Assembly: GCA_001766905.1 (NCBI GenBank) | Contig: MEKI01000059.1 | Span: 5,798-44,617 of the forward strand | Length of the DNA stretch: 38,820 bases | DNA from: Acidobacteria bacterium RBG_13_68_16 | Lineage (GTDB): Bacteria > Acidobacteriota > Thermoanaerobaculia > Thermoanaerobaculales > Thermoanaerobaculaceae | Reading direction: 5' to 3' | Shown: piece after piece, positions 7,710 to 14,387 of the stretch | Numbering within the stretch: the first letter of the stretch is position 1 | Layout: every line of letters begins with the position of its first letter | The notes under the pieces: model-generated | What the model saw: only the letters and a program-made list of their open reading frames with translations | Told to the model about the DNA's origin: nothing | The model's database searches: none | Position numbers and translations under genes: made by a program

Positions 7710-9277
7710 CAATACGAGTGATCCACAGGCCCGCCAAAGTGGTTGACGGGCTCGAAGCCCTGGATAGGGAATTCAGATCCGCCCGCTGGGCGCACCACCA
7801 GCTACTCCGGATCGAGGACGATCAAGCGGAGCAGCTAGACCTGGTCGCGGACATGTGCGCGCCCGGCCTTCGCCGTGTCGGACGCATCCTGGCGAAGCTC
7901 CGGCGCCGAGCCTGCCGAGCCGAGCGCGCCACCGGGTGGAGCCCGAATCCACGCGTCGAACTCCGGAAGACGATGGCGGCCCGCATGCGTTCGCTGAAGG
8001 CCCAGCGTGACGCCGACCCGCGGTGGAAGATCGCGCGGGGCTGGTTGGATGCGTCGGCCGATGACGCTCCGGTGAAGGCTTGTCGCCGCAAGGCGGGTGA
8101 GTCCGACGCGCTCTACGACGCCCGAGTCGCGAGGCGCAAGCGCCGGAGTCGCCGCGAGGAAAAACGCCTTGAGCTGTACAGCCAAATTCGCTGCCACTAC
8201 GACACCTGGAACGAGCTAGTGAAGCAGGTCGATCAAGCCATTCGCTCGGTCCGGGCTGTCCGCAAGACGGGCCAATCCGCGCGGTGGAAGCACCCGCGAT
8301 ACGACGACCCGACCACGATCGCCAGTGACCACTGGGACTTGGTGGAGCGCGGTCCGGTCTGGTGGGTCATCGATTTGAAGCTCCGCGCGGGCGTGCGAGT
8401 TCGCTTACGGACGAAGGCCGGCACCTATGACGGGGTCCCGGCGGATCCCGATTTCCGGACTCTGAAGCTCACGAGGCGCCGAGTCGGCAGGTTCGGCTGG
8501 GAGTATTCGTGCTCGATCGCCGTCAATCTCGCCGAACGGGTGCCGTCCGGGACGGGCGTTGTGGCGCTCGACTGGGGCCACCGCGAGCACGGGCACGCGA
8601 CCGCGGACCAGGGCATCAGGGTCTTCACTTGGGCCGGCGATGACGGCCAGACCGGAGAGGTGCTCTTGCCTATTGCGTGTCGTGACCTGCTCTCCGAGCT
8701 CGACGAGCTCAAGGGGCGCCTTGACACGGTCTATGCCGCGCGCGGCGAGCCCGAGCTGAACCGGGCGCGCTACCGCCGAAGACTCAATATGTGCGGAGTG
8801 CTCACGCGAGAGGAGCAGGATTGGCTCCGCTGGGAGACCCGTCAGGATCGGAGGCTGTCGGCCATGCGTGACCGGATCGAGCACATCCGCAGGGAGTCCT
8901 ATCTCAAGGCCATCCACGAGCTGGGGCGCCGGTACCGTGTGTTCGCGTTCGAGGACCTCCAAGGCCAGCAAATCAAGGACCTGCAGACCGAGAACCAAAT
9001 GGGGCGGCGCAAGCGCCAGAATCGGGACCTTTCGGCTCGGTATCTTTTTGAATCGTTGTGCAAGCAGTCGGGTGCCGAGCGGATCACCGTACCCGCTCGC
9101 AACAGTACCCGCCAGTGCCCGGCCTGTGGGAAACTACGCGAAAAGACTGCGGATTTGCTTGTCGCGTGCGACGCCTGCGGCTACGTTGGCGACCGTGATC
9201 GTGATGCTTGTCGGACACTTTTGGCGCGGGCGAAGGAGGCGCTCGCAAAGCGTGGCGCAAGTGTGCAGAATGACTAG
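7706..9277 (+). CDS. Compact Cas12-like (type V) CRISPR effector
   Basis: The 523-aa protein is a miniature type V effector of the TnpB lineage. The C-terminal RuvC nuclease has RuvC-I VALDWGHRE (D289), RuvC-II FAFEDLQG (E416), a four-Cys zinc finger (CPAC 471-474, CDAC 488-491) and RuvC-III GDRDRDACRTLL (D498 in the catalytic position). All expected catalytic residues are present. Residues 1-280 are basic and helical with a beta-rich part near 215-280, the usual guide/target-binding region. ATG 7706 follows GAGGAG and overlaps the phosphoesterase stop (ATGA). A 36-nt-repeat CRISPR array starts 15 nt after the TAG stop. Known Cas12 proteins are RNA-guided DNA binders or nucleases. Size fits Cas12f/Cas12m-like groups, but subtype cannot be assigned by eye. 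No cas1, cas2 or cas4 is nearby. Confidence 0.88.
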   Translation: MTIRVIHRPAKVVDGLEALDREFRSARWAHHQLLRIEDDQAEQLDLVADMCAPGLRRVGRILAKLRRRACRAERATGWSPNPRVELRKTMAARMRSLKAQRDADPRWKIARGWLDASADDAPVKACRRKAGESDALYDARVARRKRRSRREEKRLELYSQIRCHYDTWNELVKQVDQAIRSVRAVRKTGQSARWKHPRYDDPTTIASDHWDLVERGPVWWVIDLKLRAGVRVRLRTKAGTYDGVPADPDFRTLKLTRRRVGRFGWEYSCSIAVNLAERVPSGTGVVALDWGHREHGHATADQGIRVFTWAGDDGQTGEVLLPIACRDLLSELDELKGRLDTVYAARGEPELNRARYRRRLNMCGVLTREEQDWLRWETRQDRRLSAMRDRIEHIRRESYLKAIHELGRRYRVFAFEDLQGQQIKDLQTENQMGRRKRQNRDLSARYLFESLCKQSGAERITVPARNSTRQCPACGKLREKTADLLVACDACGYVGDRDRDACRTLLARAKEALAKRGASVQND

Positions 9278-9512
9278 GGTCCTGCGAGGGCCCCACCAAC
9301 AGCCGCGCAGGGCTTCGAATACTGCGACCGATCGCACCCGCGCACGGTTCGCCGGCTGGTCGACGCCCACCAACAGCCGCGCAGGGCTTCGAATACTGCG
9401 ACCGACGCGCACCGCTCGGCCTGGATCAGCATGCTGATCCACCAACAGCCGCGCAGGGCTTCGAATACTGCGACAACCGCACCCCGGGCCAGCCAGCCCG
9501 GGGCCCAGGCCC

Positions 9513-9564
9513 CCACCAACAGCCGCGCAGGGCTTCAGCCGCGCAGGGCTTCGAATACTGCGAC
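9513..9564 (+). repeat. CRISPR repeat with 16-nt internal tandem duplication
   Basis: The fourth repeat is 52 nt instead of 36. AGCCGCGCAGGGCTTC (9521-9536) is repeated directly at 9537-9552, after which the repeat ends normally. The 3' hairpin half is complete, so a crRNA for spacer 4 could still be made. Confidence 0.9.
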
Positions 9565-9788
9565 GCTCGGAAGGGCCCCGCCCTCCGCCGCGGTCAGCTG
9601 CCACCAACAGCCGCGCAGGGCTTCGAATACTGCGACACAGATAGCGGTTCCGGCCCAAACTGGGGCGGTCATCCACCAACAGCCGCGCAGGGCTTCGAAT
9701 ACTGCGACTACCCCCCGTGACCGGCGTGACCAGCGTGACTTAAGCCCACCAACAGCCGCGCAGGGCTTCGAATACTGCGACCGGACAT

Positions 9789-9873
9789 CAAAGCACTCCA
9801 GAACCGCTGTAGGGCGGCCACCAACAGCCGCGCAAAGCACTCCAGAACCGCTGTAGGGCGGCCACCAACAGCC
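9789..9873 (+). repeat. 44-bp-period tandem duplication at the array end
   Basis: Forty-one identical bases at 9789-9829 and 9833-9873 contain the last 29 nt of spacer 7 plus the first 12 nt of the repeat. The copy created a truncated repeat (9818-9834) and a partial extra spacer, and the last repeat carries an extra AGCC at the junction. Confidence 0.85.
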
Positions 9874-9944
9874 AGCCGCGCAGGGCTTCGAATACTGCGA
9901 CGGTAAGGGTTGCGCCGCCGCGCCCGCGGACACATAGGAACCCC

Positions 9945-10268
9945 ATGACCAAAGACCCGACCAACCCTGACCATTACCGCTCGCACCCCAGCGGGGTCGA
10001 GTGCATCCAGATCACGGAGCACATGGGCTTCAACTTGGGCAACGCGATCAAATACATTTGGCGGGCCGGGCTGAAAAGCCCGGACCCGGCTGAGGACCTC
10101 CGCAAGGCGCGGTGGTACCTGGACCGGGAGATCGCGCGGCTGTGCCCGGGCGCCCCAGCCGAGGCCGAAATGGCCCCGGCCCCGGCCGAGGACATCACGG
10201 CCGTCGAAGGAGCCGCAGTGCGCTTGGCCGAGTTGGCTGCCCCCGCCCTCGACGGGGCCGACCGATGA
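9945..10268 (+). CDS. DUF3310 family protein
   Basis: The 107-aa product has the DUF3310 pattern, with PDHYRSHPSGVECIQITEHM near the N-terminus followed by GFNLGNAIKYIWRAGLK and EDLRKARWYLDREI. The family is widespread in phage early regions and sometimes labelled nucleotide kinase-like, without a proven activity. A ribosome site (AGGAA) is present. The 43 nt between the array and this gene (9902-9944) hold nothing else that I can see. The C-terminal 40 residues are an Ala/Pro-rich tail. It overlaps the methyltransferase start by 4 nt. Confidence 0.85.
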   Translation: MTKDPTNPDHYRSHPSGVECIQITEHMGFNLGNAIKYIWRAGLKSPDPAEDLRKARWYLDREIARLCPGAPAEAEMAPAPAEDITAVEGAAVRLAELAAPALDGADR

Positions 10269-11101
10269 CCGCGGTCTACCACGCCGACCTCACAACGGCC
10301 CTGGACGTGGTGCTGCAGGCACCGATCGCCACGCTGATAGTGGACCCCCCGTATTCGGACCGGGTCCACCGGATGGCCAGCTCGAACAACAGCCAGGGCG
10401 ATTGCCGCCCCCGCAAGCGAGACCTCGGCTTCGCCAGCCTGACGCCTGAACTCCGCTTGGCCCTCGCGGCCGTGGCGGGCCACGCCACCCGGTGGAGTCT
10501 GGTCTTCTCGGATCTCGAGTCCGGCCACGTCTGGCGCGATGCCTTGGCCGGGCTCGACTACGTCCGGTCGGTCCCGTGGGTGCGATGGTCGCAGCCCCAG
10601 CTCACTGGGGACCGGCCGCCGAGTGGAGCCGAGCTGGTCACGATACACCACGCCCGCGGACCGAAGCACTGGAGCGGGCCGGGGTCGCTCACCGCCTTCG
10701 AGAGCCGCGAGCCGAGTCCGGCTGGGGTCTTCGACGCCAGAAGCCTCCGCGGCCGGGACAAGTACTCAGCCGAGAAGCCGCTCGACCTGATGCTGAGCCA
10801 GGTCTCGTGGTTCAGCGATCCCGACGAGCTCGTCTGCGACCCGTGTTGCGGCGCCGGCACGACGGGCCAGGCCTGCCGGATCCTGGGTCGGCCGTACCTG
10901 CTGCTCGACTCGAGCGCCGAGGCCTGCGACATCGCCCGCGCGCGGCTGGAAGCCCCGCTGTCCGACCGGGACCGCGAGCGCACCCGACGATGGGTCGAGT
11001 CCCAGCGTGCATGGCTGGGCACGCCCCCCGACACCGAGGGCGGCCGTGCCCGGTACGCCCGCGCCAAGGCCGACACCGATCGGGCGGAGTGCTGGATATG
11101 A
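10265..11101 (+). CDS. DNA adenine or cytosine-N4 methyltransferase
   Basis: The 278-aa product carries the catalytic DPPY (27-30) and the SAM-binding CDPCCGAGTTGQA (191-203, motif I) near the C-terminus. This is the order of the beta class of amino-methyltransferases. Such phage enzymes usually protect DNA from host restriction or mark it for regulation. ATG 10265 overlaps the DUF3310 stop (ATGA), and the gene ends in an ATGA overlap with the next one. No cognate endonuclease is visible, so it is probably an orphan. Target sequence and base cannot be read from the protein. Confidence 0.85.
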   Translation: MTAVYHADLTTALDVVLQAPIATLIVDPPYSDRVHRMASSNNSQGDCRPRKRDLGFASLTPELRLALAAVAGHATRWSLVFSDLESGHVWRDALAGLDYVRSVPWVRWSQPQLTGDRPPSGAELVTIHHARGPKHWSGPGSLTAFESREPSPAGVFDARSLRGRDKYSAEKPLDLMLSQVSWFSDPDELVCDPCCGAGTTGQACRILGRPYLLLDSSAEACDIARARLEAPLSDRDRERTRRWVESQRAWLGTPPDTEGGRARYARAKADTDRAECWI

Positions 11102-11493
11102 AGCCCAGGCGGCCGCGGAAGGGGTCCCTGGTCTTGGTCCGGTGGGACGATGCATACCAGCTGGACCAGGCCGATCACGACGTTCAGCCCGAGACATGTC
11201 TGGCCGAGACCGTCGGCTGGGTCGTGAGCTCGACCCGGCGAGGGATCCTGATCGCAGCCGAGCGTTTCGCCGGACGACGGACGGTCGAGCCCTATCGCGG
11301 CCTGACTCGAGTCCCTTGGGGCATGGTGCGGGCGGTCGTCGTGATCGCGGCCATACTGGCGGGCTGCGACGGGTCCGACACCGGACTGCCGCACTTGTGC
11401 GACGGGCGGGCCTTGTGCCGGTCGTCAGAGATCTGCGTCGAGCTCGATGGGGCCCCGGCCTGCCTGGACCCGGAAGACGAAAGGCTGAAATGA
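11098..11493 (+). CDS. Small phage protein with an in-frame internal lipoprotein signal
   Basis: The 131-aa frame begins MKPRRPRKGSLVLVRWDDAY. Residues 1-80 resemble a small phage family with a W-D-A start, a VGW core and a PWG end, function unknown. From the internal Met at 11323 the sequence reads MVRAVVVIAAILAGC, a textbook lipoprotein signal with lipobox LAGC, followed by a Cys-rich tail with five further cysteines. Either the protein is a fusion, or a second product starts at 11323 and is exported as a lipoprotein. The gene is the last before the terminator. Confidence 0.7.
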   Translation: MKPRRPRKGSLVLVRWDDAYQLDQADHDVQPETCLAETVGWVVSSTRRGILIAAERFAGRRTVEPYRGLTRVPWGMVRAVVVIAAILAGCDGSDTGLPHLCDGRALCRSSEICVELDGAPACLDPEDERLK

Positions 11494-11497
11494 CGAA

Positions 11498-11519
11498 AGG
11501 CCCGGATTTCTCCGGGCCT
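11498..11519 (+). terminator. Hairpin terminator ending the early operon
   Basis: AGGCCCGG (11498-11505) and CCGGGCCT (11512-11519) form a perfect 8-bp stem with a 6-nt loop, 5 nt after the last early gene. No long T-tract follows (CTCTC), so termination may be partial. It lies between convergent operons. Confidence 0.75.
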
Positions 11520-11530
11520 CTCTGGGTGGG

Positions 11531-11708
11531 ACCGATTCGCCGTCCCTCGCTAGCTGCAGTGTCTTGCCTGCCCGACCGCCACCGATTCGCCGTGGCTGCT
11601 CTCGCTAGGGCCTGGGTTCGCCGGCGCTCGCTAGGACCTTTTAGTGTCGTGTCCCGGACGACTCATGTATAGCCACGTCCGCGGGCTGAGTCAACTCCGG
11701 GCTGAGTC
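11531..11708. repeat. Intergenic repeats between convergent operons
   Basis: The gap between the early and late operons (11494-11714) has no credible gene. It holds two exact copies of ACCGATTCGCCGT (11531 and 11581), each followed by CTCGCTAG, and a third partial copy, TTCGCCGGCGCTCGCTAG, at 11617-11634. Two copies of CGGGCTGAGTC (11682 and 11698) follow. These could be protein-binding sites or remnants of a duplicated terminator; function unknown. Confidence 0.6.
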
Positions 11709-11714
11709 GATTTC

Positions 11715-12380
11715 TCACGTGCGCTCGAGATAGGCCCTGACCGAGGCCCAGCCGGGCGTCCCGCGGTCGACGTGCATGCCGAAAATCGTGGGCGCCACCG
11801 GCGACGTGAGGAAGGCCTTGCCCTTCGGGTGGCGTGCGATATCGCCCACGCTCATGCCGCGCGCATCCACGCCGGTCTGGCGCTCGAACGCGGCTCGCAC
11901 GCGCCGGGTCTGGTCCGCCGGGGCCTCATAGCCCGCACGCGGCCAGACGTAGCGGCCCGTTTTGGCCGCGTCGAGGGTCACGCGCTTGACGCCGAGTCGA
12001 TCGTAGGCACGAAATTGCTGGGCTAGGATCGGTCGCGCGAGGCCTGCGCCCTGGGCCGCTTCGGGCAGCAGGATGTTGTCGTGGTGGACGGTCAGCCCCT
12101 TCGGGCCGCGGCGGAAGGTCCGTGTGATGTGGGCCTCGCCGCCCGCCACGGGCCAGACGGCCGTGACGACTACGGCGCCATCGGAGCGCATGCCAGCGCT
12201 GACCCTGGCGCCTTCGATGCCCGAGACGCCTAGCACATCGGCCATGGCCGATTCGGTCGGGGCGATCCCGAGCACGTCTCGAGCGCGGCCGGCCTCAGCG
12301 GGGCCGATCCCTTGGACCAGGGCCCCGCCCGAGGCCTGAGAGGCCCCGCCCGTGCCGGGCCCGCCGCTACCCTTCGCCAT
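11715..12380 (-). CDS. GNAT-like acetyltransferase domain protein
   Basis: The 221-aa product has a Gly/Ser-rich N-terminus. Its second half contains HDNILLPEAAQGAGLARPIL then YDRLGVKRVTLDAAKTGRYVWPRAGYEA, a pattern like the acetyl-CoA-binding and final strands of GNAT-fold enzymes. The substrate is unknown. ATG 12380 gives a 14-nt overlap with the preceding gene and has a GAGGG site; a longer upstream frame exists but is the shadow of that gene. It is the last gene of the late operon. GNAT-like folds without activity are also known in phage structural proteins. Confidence 0.6.
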   Translation of the reverse strand: MAKGSGGPGTGGASQASGGALVQGIGPAEAGRARDVLGIAPTESAMADVLGVSGIEGARVSAGMRSDGAVVVTAVWPVAGGEAHITRTFRRGPKGLTVHHDNILLPEAAQGAGLARPILAQQFRAYDRLGVKRVTLDAAKTGRYVWPRAGYEAPADQTRRVRAAFERQTGVDARGMSVGDIARHPKGKAFLTSPVAPTIFGMHVDRGTPGWASVRAYLERT

Positions 12381-13035
12381 CGCAGCCCTCGGCGTCTGCG
12401 TCGAACTCGGGCGCGGCCAGCGTGGCCTCACGGGGATGCACCTCGCGCTCGCGGGCCACACGGGACTGGTCGTCGACGTAGGTCCAGCCGCGGCCGGCAC
12501 AGATGGCCGCGACCTGCGCGCCGCCGGCGTAGACGAGGAAGATCCCAGGCGGGCCGCCGGCCCGATCACGTGCGAGCTCGTACTCGGCCTCGATGTCGTC
12601 GAGCCTGTCCGCGTATCCACGAGTCGCGTATGCGGGCCAGCCGTGCGGGACTCCCTCGAGGGTCAGGTCGCGCCATCGCCTGCACGTGTTCAGATCGACG
12701 ATGACCGCCAGACCGAGGCCGCCCCAATACCGCGCCAGCCAGCGCTTGCGGTACGTCGCCCACAGGGCCACGGGATAGGGCGACTGGTCGTAAATCGAGA
12801 AATTCGGCTCGACGACCACGCGGGCCGGGCTCTGCGCCACGTCGTCCGGATGATCCCAAAGCCGACGAAATCGGGCGTCGTCCACGTACCCGTGCCAGGT
12901 GGCGCCGTGCGGCAGATCGGATCTCCGCCGGACCGAGCCCCAGCCGAGGACCGGGAGGGGTAGGCTGGTCGCGGCATGGCGGAGGTCGAGCCACGGCACG
13001 CCGAGCTCGGTGAGGGGCCAGGCGGGGTCAGTCAT
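12367..13035 (-). CDS. DUF4417-like protein
   Basis: The 222-aa product contains PNFSIYDQSPYPVALWATYR, a central GLAVIVDLNTCRRW and GIFLVYAGG near the C-terminus. These resemble the DUF4417 family of phage and mobile-element proteins, whose function is not known. No signal peptide or membrane segment is present. It overlaps the preceding small gene by 8 nt and the following one by 14 nt, so it belongs to the late operon although it lies beyond the lysis genes. Confidence 0.65.
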   Translation of the reverse strand: MTDPAWPLTELGVPWLDLRHAATSLPLPVLGWGSVRRRSDLPHGATWHGYVDDARFRRLWDHPDDVAQSPARVVVEPNFSIYDQSPYPVALWATYRKRWLARYWGGLGLAVIVDLNTCRRWRDLTLEGVPHGWPAYATRGYADRLDDIEAEYELARDRAGGPPGIFLVYAGGAQVAAICAGRGWTYVDDQSRVAREREVHPREATLAAPEFDADAEGCDGEG

Positions 13036-13243
13036 GGCACTGGCTTAGTATGCGCATGCACTCACGCACACCGATTGAAGCTCTCCACCCTTCGCCGAAG
13101 TCATACGTCCACGACCCGACAGCCCGTAGGGCAGTGGCTTGGGCTGGCGAAACAGACACCACCAGGTGATACCCGCGGCCAACGCTCCACTGGAGAGAAA
13201 AAACAAGCCGAACGCGACGCGTTGATACCTTCTGGTCAGTCAT
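13028..13243 (-). CDS. Small hypothetical protein (71 aa)
   Basis: The 71-aa frame, with HLVVSVSPAQATALRAVGSW and a Cys near the end, is not recognised. Support is positional: it starts 9 nt after the preceding stop and overlaps the next ATG by 8 nt, like its neighbours. Its ribosome site is weak (AGGG). No other frame explains the stretch better. Confidence 0.45.
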   Translation of the reverse strand: MTDQKVSTRRVRLVFSLQWSVGRGYHLVVSVSPAQATALRAVGSWTYDFGEGWRASIGVRECMRILSQCHD

Positions 13244-13252
13244 GCCCAGACC

Positions 13253-13600
13253 CTAATCACTTGGGTGATGGCTGTCCACCGTGACCTCCACGGCCCGGGC
13301 CTTGGCCAGTGCCTCACCGGACTCGCGCCGGGCCGCGCCGGCGGCCGTCTCGGCGTCCCGCACGCGGTCTCGCAGGCTGGCCAGGTCGCGGGACATGGCC
13401 TCGACACCCCCGCGCATGGCAGCTACGTCCCGCGGGACGGACGCGCACGACGTCCACACGCCAAGCAGGGCCGGTACCAGGACAGCCAGCATCGCGGCCG
13501 TGGGTGCCCACAGGGCCGCGCGGTATTGCAGCCGCGCCCGGCGGTCCTCGGGGGCTTCGAGGCGCCATGCCGGCGGGGGTGGGGGGCCGGTCAGCTGCAC
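13253..13600 (-). CDS. Membrane-anchored coiled-coil protein, possible inner spanin
   Basis: From GTG 13600, with GGAG 5 nt upstream, the 115-aa product has a Pro-rich start, one transmembrane segment (APTAAMLAVLVPALLGVW, about residues 33-50) and a long coiled coil (about 55-105, MSRDLASLRDRVRDAE and on). A single N-terminal membrane helix plus periplasmic coiled coil is the layout of i-spanins, which disrupt the outer membrane at lysis. Position right after the lysozyme-like gene supports this. A longer TTG start at 13621 is less likely. Confidence 0.55.
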   Translation of the reverse strand: MQLTGPPPPPAWRLEAPEDRRARLQYRAALWAPTAAMLAVLVPALLGVWTSCASVPRDVAAMRGGVEAMSRDLASLRDRVRDAETAAGAARRESGEALAKARAVEVTVDSHHPSD

Positions 13601-14217
13601 ACGAGCTCCAGCGGCCACCAAAGCGTGCCCGGGTCCAGGGCCAAGGGATTCCGGGCCGTGGCGGCCGCATTCGCGAATAGGACTCGGTGCCGCTCATTCC
13701 TCGCCCGGACACCGGGATTCCGGGTCGTGTCGATTTGGGCCTCTTCGGCCGCTCGAGTCCAATCCTGGGCCCGGCAGGCCGAGACGAAGCGGGGCCAACC
13801 GTCGAGGTCGGGCCCGCACGCCCAGGCCAGGCTGAGGGCGCCAAGCTGGGCGTCCGCCGGCCAGGCATCCCAGGCCGCAAATCGGTCGGCCAGGACCCCG
13901 GCCATCATGTCCAGCCGGCGGTACATCAGATCGTCAATCGCAAGGTCGGTCAGCCGAAGCCCGTCGGGCTCGCGGTAGGCCGCCGCCGCAAGCCCAGCCG
14001 GAAGGGCCTTCACCCGGCGGAAATCGGCCGCGACCTCGGCCACATCGGCCCGGCGCTCGCCGATCACCCAGCGCAGCCGGGTCGAGAGCACGATCGGATC
14101 GATCAGGCACCCGACGCCGACCGTGACCAGGCCACGCACGTCCAGATAGGCCCACGGCACCCGCCCCTCGAGGGGCTCGGAATAGCCGCGGAATGCCTGC
14201 CGTACGACGGGGTTCAC
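13591..14217 (-). CDS. Phage lysozyme-like endolysin
   Basis: The 208-aa protein has FRGYSEPLEGRVPWAYLDVR then GLVTVGVGCLIDP, the E-plus-G-V-G-LIDP pattern of a phage lysozyme-like family. Glu at residue 13 or 17 is the candidate catalytic acid. Later segments (DAWPADAQLGALSLAWACGP) fit the helical half of the fold. The predicted role is cutting peptidoglycan glycan strands at lysis. No signal peptide is seen, so it would need a holin. It overlaps its upstream partner by 4 nt. Confidence 0.7.
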   Translation of the reverse strand: MNPVVRQAFRGYSEPLEGRVPWAYLDVRGLVTVGVGCLIDPIVLSTRLRWVIGERRADVAEVAADFRRVKALPAGLAAAAYREPDGLRLTDLAIDDLMYRRLDMMAGVLADRFAAWDAWPADAQLGALSLAWACGPDLDGWPRFVSACRAQDWTRAAEEAQIDTTRNPGVRARNERHRVLFANAAATARNPLALDPGTLWWPLELVCS

Positions 14218-14387
14218 TCGGCCGCCTCTCGATGGCAGGGCAGGCGACGGTGGGCCTCGTGGAGCTCAAGCACGTGACCCGTCAGGACTGCGACCGCGTG
14301 CGCGACGTCCTCCACCCGGGCGAGGATTTGGGCCAGGCTGGGCTCGGGGGCAGGCGCCCTCAAGGTGTCGGGGGTCTCGTCGATCAT
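14214..14387 (-). CDS. Small coiled-coil protein (57 aa)
   Basis: The 57-aa protein starts at ATG 14387 inside an ATGA overlap and ends in another, so the start is well supported. The middle, LAQILARVEDVAHAVAVLTG, is amphipathic and helical, resembling the short coiled-coil proteins found among phage lysis genes. The function is unknown. A longer frame upstream is the shadow of the next gene. Confidence 0.65.
   Translation of the reverse strand: MIDETPDTLRAPAPEPSLAQILARVEDVAHAVAVLTGHVLELHEAHRRLPCHREAAE

Larger units (their letters stand above)
9293..9901 (+). CRISPR. CRISPR array, nine 36-nt repeat units, 36-38 nt spacers
   Basis: Perfect 36-nt repeats begin CCACCAACAGCCGCGC and end GAATACTGCGAC, at 9293, 9367, 9439, 9601, 9673 and 9746. 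Variant repeats lie at 9513-9564 (16-nt internal duplication), 9818-9834 (first 17 nt only) and 9862-9901 (4-nt duplication). Spacers 1-7 are 38, 36, 38, 36, 36, 37 and 36 nt. An eighth interval repeats 27 nt of spacer 7. Within the repeat CGCAG (nt 14-18) pairs with CTGCG (nt 30-34), leaving AC before the spacer, the layout of tracrRNA-independent Cas12 crRNAs. This and the degenerate far end support transcription on the + strand with the effector. There is no AT-rich leader; 15 nt separate the effector stop from the first repeat. Confidence 0.95.

Noticed and set aside
7752-7762. 11-nt match (TCGAAGCCCTG) to the reverse complement of the CRISPR repeat, a possible tracrRNA anti-repeat
   Set aside because: It is short, lies inside the effector coding sequence in codon frame, and has no terminator or promoter nearby. 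A chance match in GC-rich DNA is likely.
7706-9277. TnpB transposon protein rather than a CRISPR effector
   Set aside because: A genuine 36-nt repeat array with unique spacers follows directly, and I saw no TnpA gene or IS200/IS605-type ends around the gene.
9134-9933. Open frames on both strands through the CRISPR array
   Set aside because: They translate the repeat over and over (for example VAVFEALRGCWW) and are artefacts of the array.
11260-11295. Spacer 1 as a match to 11098-11493 (shared GATCGCA and TTCGCCGG)
   Set aside because: The blocks need a 2-nt gap that breaks the reading frame; this is within chance for GC-rich sequence.
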